From: Owenia fusiformis | Lineage: Eukaryota > Annelida > Polychaeta > Sabellida > Oweniidae | Assembly: GCA_903813345.2 (NCBI GenBank) | Contig: CAIIXF020000287.1 | Span: 1 to 25,000, forward strand | Reading direction: 5' to 3' | Length of the DNA: 25,000 nt | In this document: piece after piece, positions 20,201 to 25,000 of the stretch | How the letters are laid out: every line of letters starts with the position of its first letter | How positions within the stretch are numbered: the first letter of the stretch is position 1 | Position numbers and translations under genes: made by a program | Notes under the pieces: model-generated | What the model was told of the DNA's origin: nothing | The model's input: only the letters and a program-made list of their open reading frames with translations | The model's database searches: none

Positions 20201-21441
20201 GCAAAGCTTAACCTCTCAACTATCTGAAATTATAACCGACAATGAATTCAAAGTAAACAATTCATAAGATTTGAACCAAGATCTCGATCATATGAGTTTT
20301 AGAATTTTTTGTTTGGACATAACACAAAAATTACGATTGAAATACTGAAGTGAACAAAATGGCGGCTGTTTGAATTTGAACTTTGTATTCACAATACATG
20401 ACAAAATTATCAATGTTTCACTCTGGGAACCAATTTGCTTTTGATGCTTACCTGGAGCCATTGGTTTTGATCATTGGTTCCAGCAGCCCATCCACCATAG
20501 CGATATTTCTCCTGGCCTTCTCTTTTTAATGTGTCAATCTTTGACTGATATGGGCCGTATATAACTGAATTATCATTTTGGTTACTCGAAGCAGTTAGGA
20601 CGACATCGGGGTCAGCTTTGACCAATGACTGGGAACAGCTCTCTGATGGAGGACACCCAATCAGCTCCACTCTCATTGCAATCGCACCATTCCATGCTAT
20701 GATTTCAAGACGGTATATTTTGGTCGTGGCTTTTGGTACAAGTAGATGTGTAACTTTGTCCACTGCATTGGTGTTTGCATCATACGGGCCAACACTCACC
20801 CACTCATCACTTGAGCTTGGTTTATGCTTGACGTTATACTGAGTCACCCAGTTTGTGGAACCTTCGCCTCCCTGCGTAACAACCTTATCCACGATGGTCG
20901 TTTCACGAAAGGAGACCTCCCAATATTCAGTTGCGTCATTTGTAGCAGGCACCCAACCTCCAAATATCTCAACAGTACCCAAGGTAGTATGAAGAACTGT
21001 AGTAGCATCAATATATGCATGTTGTGGTCCATAGTACAAGTCACTTATATTTATCGATGAAGGAGAGAATTCAATTGTTGGATTATCTTCTGTCATTGCA
21101 GTTTCACATGCCTCAGGATCAAGGTGATATGATATGAAGTTATGATTTCCTGGTGGTGCCATCTCAGAAATTGTACATACATGGTTCTTCTTGAAACAGT
21201 GATTTGTCGCTGCGTAATAAGTGAATAAAGCACAAGATGGATGTGCTTTACATTGTTCAGCACACTTCTCTACTGATATACCGGCTATATTATCAATGTC
21301 ATTTCCTTGGCAATGGCCAGCACGTTTCACCCATCCTTCTATCTCTGATGTTAACACTTCTCCTGTAATCGCTCCTCTACAGACCCTTATCAGCATAAAC
21401 AATAGGAGGAGAGACACGGGGATCATGCGTTCATCTTTCAT
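13659..21441 (-). CDS. gene B: secreted PAN/apple - F5/8C - F5/8C - Cys-rich lectin-like protein (three-exon gene)
   Basis: Exons 21441-20452, 18738-18600 and 14257-13659 join in phases 0 and 1 and total 1728 bases, exactly 576 codons with the stop. The 575-residue product has a signal peptide (~1-23), a PAN/apple domain (~40-112), a first F5/8 type C domain (~117-263), a second (~275-421) and a C-terminal region of ~154 residues with eight cysteines. F5/8C (discoidin) domains bind sugars, phospholipids or cell-surface partners; PAN domains bind proteins or carbohydrates. A secreted adhesion or recognition lectin is the natural reading. Intron 2 (14258-18599) is large and holds mobile elements and two further coding-like exons on the same strand. 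Confidence 0.85.
14295..14690. other. gene B intron 2, nothing recognised
   Basis: A+T-rich, no exon or repeat of note. Confidence 0.5.
14702..14740. promoter_or_regulatory. X-box-like RFX site cluster
   Basis: GCCTAGCAAC, GTTACCATGGGAAC and GTTGCTAGGG lie within 39 bases. The outer pair (CCTAGCAAC / GTTGCTAGG) is a perfect inverted repeat, and the middle 14-mer is close to the RFX consensus GTTGCCATGGCAAC. It lies inside gene B intron 2. It may instead be the core of an old palindromic repeat. Confidence 0.45.
14760..15572. other. gene B intron 2, nothing recognised
   Basis: Open frames here (14692-15030 +, 14902-15126 -) have no motif I recognise. No repeat was seen before the TIR element. 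Confidence 0.45.
15573..16360. mobile_element. non-autonomous DNA transposon, 788 bp, 18-bp perfect terminal inverted repeats
   Basis: CTATCACACCAAACTAGT at 15573-15590 is the exact reverse complement of 16343-16360. A third copy of the end in left orientation (CTATCACACCAAACAAG) sits inside at 15960-15976, so the element looks partly duplicated or built from two insertions. The interior is dense in GAACG/CGTTC and other CpG-bearing short units and has no transposase frame. No clear target duplication was seen in the flanks. Confidence 0.88.
16400..16515. repeat. imperfect palindrome
   Basis: GTTGATATCAATATCTG on the left faces CCAGATATATCAAC on the right around a centre near 16460 (CGCTACGCCC), with weaker pairing further out. 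It is typical of palindromic dispersed repeats in marine invertebrates. It is intronic in gene B. Confidence 0.7.
16520..17082. other. gene B intron 2, nothing recognised
   Basis: Very A+T-rich. The minus-strand frame 17136-16900 is out of frame with the chitin-binding-like exon and is not a gene. Confidence 0.5.
17083..17241 (-). CDS. hevein-like chitin-binding module exon, nested in gene B intron 2
   Basis: On the minus strand the acceptor GTTTGATTTAACAG and donor ACAG|GTAATT bound 159 bases (53 codons) in phase 1-1. The peptide has RCGPP, ECD, a CCS pair, YYCGNSPHC and LIDYR, the spacing seen in the animal relatives of chitin-binding type 1 (hevein) domains. Those usually end HC-x-C-x2-C-[IV]-DYR; here the two extra cysteines are Ser and Leu, so six remain of eight. 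The exon could follow the signal-like exon at 17377-17329 in frame. It also fits the phase of gene B intron 2, so its inclusion would insert 53 residues into the second F5/8C domain. I think a relic or a separate short gene is more likely than a cassette. Confidence 0.7.
17329..17377 (-). pseudogene. signal-peptide-like exon with ATA in place of the expected ATG
   Basis: Read on the minus strand, 17377-17329 gives I-KHLILFFLALIGLLP followed by a perfect donor C|GTAAGT in phase 1. This is the phase of the chitin-binding-like exon 87 bases downstream. The segment is an ideal signal peptide, yet the codon where Met should be is ATA (17377-17375), and no in-frame ATG lies between it and the upstream TAG. 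Either the start codon is lost, the base call is wrong, or the true start lies elsewhere. Confidence 0.55.
17378..18406. other. gene B intron 2, nothing recognised
   Basis: A 60-codon + frame starts at 18119 with a hydrophobic lead, but its remainder shows no motif. Two TGACGT half-sites lie at 18055 and 18073, ahead of it. No further exon of gene B was found. Confidence 0.35.
18407..18428. promoter_or_regulatory. second X-box-like site
   Basis: GTTGCCATGTTAC overlaps GTTACTATGGTAAC, a near-perfect 14-base palindrome close to the RFX consensus. It is intronic, about 170 bases downstream of gene B exon 2 on its strand. Confidence 0.4.
18600..18738 (-). CDS. gene B exon 2: middle of second F5/8C domain
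   Basis: On the minus strand the acceptor TTTTACTCTGTTTAAG precedes 18738 and the donor TCAG|GTAATG follows 18600. The 139 bases run from phase 0 to phase 1, exactly joining the phase-0 end of exon 1 to the phase-1 start of exon 3. The peptide contains VVSEVIIQG, ITSYKVSSS and DGVNWIERG, aligning with VDKVVTQG, WVTQYNVKH and DEWVSVG of the first F5/8C domain. The overlapping + frame at 18452-18757 is a shadow. Confidence 0.9.
18740..20445. other. gene B intron 1, nothing recognised
   Basis: 1.7 kb of A+T-rich DNA with a short AAAATGGCGGC motif near 20360. No exon or clear repeat was seen. Confidence 0.5.
20452..21441 (-). CDS. gene B exon 1: signal peptide, PAN/apple domain, first F5/8C domain, start of second
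   Basis: ATG at 21441 (context GAAAATGA) opens 330 codons; a second Met five codons on would also leave a full signal peptide (IPVSLLLLFMLIRVCRG). Cysteines 44, 60, 64, 70, 82 and 89 form the PAN/apple pattern (CQGNDIDNIAG, CAEQCKAHPSCALF). F5/8C-1 spans ~117-263 with DLYYGPQHAYID, GGWVPATND, EYWEVSF, VVTQG and a final YRLEIIAWNGAIAMRVELIGC. F5/8C-2 opens with SVIYGPYQSKID and GGWAAGTNDQNQWLQ, where the exon ends at CAG|GTAAGC (20452). The frame reads 13 codons into the intron before a stop, and those residues should not be annotated. Confidence 0.95.
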
Positions 21442-21550
21442 TTTCTCAGGTAATTATGAATTTTACATTTACAAAAATACTTTTCTCTATTGATCTGCAA
21501 GCTATTGGAATAGACGCTCGTTTCTAATTGGTTGAATTTAAATAAAATAA

Positions 21551-21560
21551 CTTATATATA
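21551..21560 (-). promoter_or_regulatory. candidate TATA box of gene B
   Basis: The minus strand reads TATATATAAG about 110 bases upstream of the ATG. An initiator-like TTCAACC lies ~20-30 bases downstream, near 21530, which would give a 5' leader of roughly 90 bases. No intron is needed in the leader. Confidence 0.45.
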
Positions 21561-23262
21561 GTCTCATTTAGGAAGTTTATATCACGTTGCTATCATGTAA
21601 TACCATAACGTTACCCAATTAGAAAGAACAACATGTAAAAATGCGGTTGGTGGCTCAATTTGCGTGTATCAACTTTTCATAAATAATAAATTACACGTAT
21701 ACATATATTTTACAACATACATGCGTATAGTCAAATACAAAAACAATATTATGTAATAATATATAATATTGGGCTAAAACAGGGTGGAGGAGGGGATGTG
21801 GAGGTTTAATCATAATATTTATGTTACATTTATCATAGAACACATTTAATACTGAGAAAACGTGTCACTATCAGATATATATAAATACACGTGTTCTCAT
21901 CTAATAAGCAGTAGGTAAAGTGTATCGATTCAAGGGAGGGCAATCTACAAAGTTGATTATTATAATGAACTAAATCTGTGAATTATTATGATTGGTGGAT
22001 TGGCTACATCCGAAGGACTACCCATTCAAACTCAAAAAGAATATGAAGCAGTGCTATAAATAAGATAATTGTCATTATCGAAATTTATCTTACAACATAC
22101 AAGCATACTGTATTAAGGGTGATCCCAAAATGAAATATATCTTTAACTGGAAACAATTCATAGGCAACGTCAGTATTTTTTATCCTAAGTAGTTGAAGAT
22201 ATTTTTATAATTCATCATAATTCATTACTTGCAATAATATAAACAGTTACCGATGTTTGAATTGTAATGTTTACCGAACTTCATAAACGTTAGTACTGTT
22301 TTAAAATAAATTGATATTTTGTTGATGACCTAATAGCATTTGATAATACATATCTATAGTTATGGCGATAAAATATGCAGGTGAGGTCGTCCAGTAACCC
22401 CAAATGTGCAGATCCAATTATTAAAACAGTTTAATTTTTTAGGTGTCGTCTTTCTTTAAAACGACATTTTTATCCGCCACTACAACATGACATGTACAGT
22501 ACAACAAACACATATAATAAGCAATATGTCTTTTACATTTTGACAATGAACAAATTATTTTAGAGTCGTATTTTTCCTTAATAGGCTTACACTATTCTAA
22601 ATTAAATTTTATTTATTCATTTGCAAACATTGTCTCAGGATAAAAATAGTCTTATGATTAATTCATCAACAAGGAAGACAGCCATGCCACGTATTATAAA
22701 ATGCTAGAGACAAATTATATCACTCTGTGATATTAACATGTGCATATATGTCATGTCTCAGTCTTTTACAATACATCGCAATACCATTGTCTCTAGTTTT
22801 TGTGGCAAGTACGACATATATTATTTATTGTCTGTTGTTCTAAAATACAATGGCTATTTGAAGGGTTGAAGCTTATTAGTTCCCTCAAACATCAGTTGTT
22901 TTAGCTTACGATACAACTTTCTATAGACTATTGTAATACTTATTTCTGAGGTTTACCATATCACATTGTTGATCTGACCGTTCTATTTTTATATTTTATA
23001 TGTGTGTGCTTAAAGTGTGACTATCTCTTTCAAATCACCATGAAAAATGCACTTAACATCGTCGGTCTGTAAAATCGCTTTGTCATATTCTCAGGAGTAA
23101 AACATGAGTGTGTATGAGAGTGTGTATGATCGACTGTATAAACTCTACAACAACCATACCTCTTACTACCTTATGGTCAGCATACCGGGGGCTGTTGAAT
23201 TTATTCCAGTTGTTGCTGAATTATTTTCAAACTTTGATTCCAACTAAATGAGATAATTAATA
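21561..23262. other. upstream flank of gene B, no gene recognised
   Basis: 1.7 kb of A+T-rich DNA. A weak inverted repeat lies at about 22685-22807 (TGCCAC...CTAGAGACAA against TTGTCTCTAG...GTGGCA). No coding signal was seen. Confidence 0.5.
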
Positions 23263-24993
23263 CAGGCCCGTAAGACACTTTTCTCCAAGGGGGGGGTGCG
23301 GTTTTTAGCTTACTAAAGAAAATATAAAATTGTCTTTTTTTTGCCGCGTAAATCAAATCGCGTAAGACAGAGGGGGGGGGGGTCAGTTACTCCCCATATT
23401 GGTTTGGAATTAACAAATGCATGCAACTTCCAAACTTTCCAATTGTTTTGTGGGGGGGGGGGGGTGAGGAGTGGTCCACTCCCCCCTAGAAAATTTTGCA
23501 GTTTTGAGATGCTATTTGGTGCTTTCTGGGCACTTTCAAAGTGTTAGTTTATAAGTAGTACGCCACCACCACGGGAATAACAGTTGAGTGAATAAAAACC
23601 GAGCATTTAGGGGGGTCTGGGGGTTCTCCCCCCGGAAAATTTTGAAATTTGGTTGTATTTGGAGCGAATTTGCAACCATCTGGTACGCCTGTGCGTTATC
23701 AGTCAATAAGAAAAATGTGAATTTTTTTCAAATTCTTTTGGGGGTGTCAAAGAGGATGAGAGGGTGAAGTGGGGTGGGGTGCAAGTACGGGAGCAAGGGG
23801 TTGTCCCCCAGAAACATTGACCATATCAAGGTGCTATTTGATGATGTCTTGGCACTTAAAAAATTTCTGAGACAATACATGAAATTCAGAATATTTTCTT
23901 TTGTTTTGAGGGGGATGTGAGGGGTGGCTAACTCTCCTAGAAAATTTTACAATTTAAAGATGATATTTGATGCTTCTGGGCACTCTTAAAGTGTATTAGT
24001 CAATAAAAACATTGAAAAACAATCACAATTTTTTTCAAATTTTGGGGGTGTCAAAGGGAGGAGGGGTGCCAGAGGGGGAGGTGGGGCTGGGGTGCCAGAG
24101 GGGGAGCAAGTGTTTATCCCCCATATCAAAATTTACAATATCAAGTGCTATTCGATGAAGTTCGATGAAGTCTGTGCCTAAAAGTGCCTATTTCCCAAGA
24201 AACTTTTACAATTTTAAGATGCTATTTGGTGCTTTCTGGGCACTTTCAAAGGGTATGAGTCAATAAAAAAATTTGAAAAATCTCAATTTTTTTTTTGGGG
24301 GGGGGGGGGGTGTTAAGGGAGGGGGCTGCCAGAGGGGGAGGTGGAGGGGGATGCCAGAGGGCGAGTAAGTGTTAATCTTCCAGAATCATTAACTTTATCA
24401 AGGAGCTATTTGATGATGTCTGGGCAATTTAAAGTGTCTGAGACAATACATAAAACAAATTCAGATCTTTTCCATTGTTTTGTTTGGGGTGTGAGGGGTG
24501 GCCCACTCCCCCTAGAAAATTTTACAATTTTACGACGCTATTTGGTGCTTTCTGGGCACTTTCAAAGTGTATGAGTCAATTAAAGAATTTGAGAAAATCA
24601 CAATTTTTTTTTTGGGGGGGGGGGTCAAGGGGGGGGGGGGGCGCCAGAGGGCGAGTGCAAGTGCAAGATGCAAGAGGGGGAGTAAGTCCCCCAGAAACAC
24701 TAACTATATCAAGGAGCTATTTGATGATATCTGGGCACTTTAAAAGTGTCTGAGAAAAAACTCTAAAATAAATTTAGAACTTTTCCATTGTTTTGTGGGG
24801 GGTGTGAGGGGTGGCCAATACCCTTAGAAAATTTACAATTTTAAGGTGCTATTTGGTGCTTTCTGGGTACTTTCAAAGTGTATGAGTCAATGAAAAAAAA
24901 TTACAAAAAAAAATATTTTTCAAATTTTTTTTGGGGGGTGACAAAGGGGGGTGCGGTCGCACCCATCGCACCCCCCCCCATCTGACGGCCCTG
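23263..24993. repeat. G-run satellite of ~313-bp two-part units inside transposon-like inverted ends
   Basis: Two related half-units alternate. One holds GCTATTTGGTGCTTTCTGGG with CAAAGTGTATGAGTCAAT (24219, 24534, 24847); the other holds GCTATTTGATGATGTCTGGG with GTGTCTGAGACAATACAT (23829, 24401, 24714). The same half recurs about every 313 bases, and the copies become more alike to the right. Runs of 8-14 G separate them. The array starts at CAGGCCCGTAAGA followed by GGGGGGGTGCGG. It ends in the inverted counterpart: the reverse complement of 24981-24993 is CAGGGCCGTCAGA, followed by a G-run and GTGCGA. Frames across it translate the repeat and are not genes. Confidence 0.85.
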
Positions 24994-25000
24994 AGTCTGA

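Noticed and set aside
20410-20451. C-terminal 13 codons of the gene B first frame
   Set aside because: They follow a strong CAG|GTAAGC donor and stop soon after, while the exon at 18738-18600 continues the F5/8C domain in phase.
23341-24753. Several + frames of 68-92 codons with shared peptides
   Set aside because: They are translations of the G-run satellite units; similarity between them reflects the DNA repeat.

Overview
This is eukaryotic nuclear DNA from an animal. Genes are split by GT-AG introns, the intergenic DNA is A+T-rich with scattered CpG-bearing repeats, and there are many short non-autonomous transposons, foldbacks and minisatellites. Both genes are secreted mosaic proteins built from EGF, SRCR, PAN/apple, F5/8 type C (discoidin) and hevein-like modules. 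That mix suggests a marine invertebrate, perhaps an echinoderm, hemichordate or cephalochordate, or possibly a lophotrochozoan. The species cannot be fixed from the window.

Gene A (+ strand, 2102-9646, with a candidate signal-peptide exon at 1358-1415) was assembled by matching splice sites and intron phases. Four exons (2102-4312) encode an N-terminal Cys-x-Cys segment and coiled coil resembling the Noelin/olfactomedin-1 tetramerisation region. One EGF exon (6744-6857) and five exons (7602-9646) encoding four group A SRCR domains follow. The ten recognised exons sum to exactly 633 codons including the stop. No olfactomedin domain was seen; SRCR domains stand in its place, which is the most unusual architecture here. 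A decayed EGF exon copy with a one-base deletion lies at 5798-5910, and a 402-bp full-length palindromic MITE sits between the two EGF copies.

Gene B (- strand, 21441 to 13659) is a complete three-exon gene of 575 codons plus stop. It encodes a signal peptide, a PAN/apple domain, two F5/8C domains and a Cys-rich C-terminal region resembling fucolectin-type domains. The second F5/8C domain is split over all three exons. Its 4.3-kb second intron holds, on the same strand, a signal-peptide-like exon whose expected ATG reads ATA and a phase 1-1 exon for a hevein-like chitin-binding module. These are either a nested gene relic or a cassette. The same intron holds a 788-bp TIR element, a palindrome and an X-box-like site; a second X-box-like site lies just downstream of exon 2.

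The two genes are convergent. The 4 kb between them holds a 5'-truncated LINE with target-site duplications and poly(A), a 330-bp foldback, a possible CpG-type promoter and an unexplained G+C-richer block. Upstream of gene A lies a CpG-rich 21-bp-repeat array. Upstream of gene B lies plain A+T-rich DNA, then a G-run satellite of ~313-bp two-part repeats (23263-24993) bounded by short inverted termini that look like transposon ends. Both products look like secreted multivalent recognition or adhesion proteins; a role in immunity or clotting is inference only.
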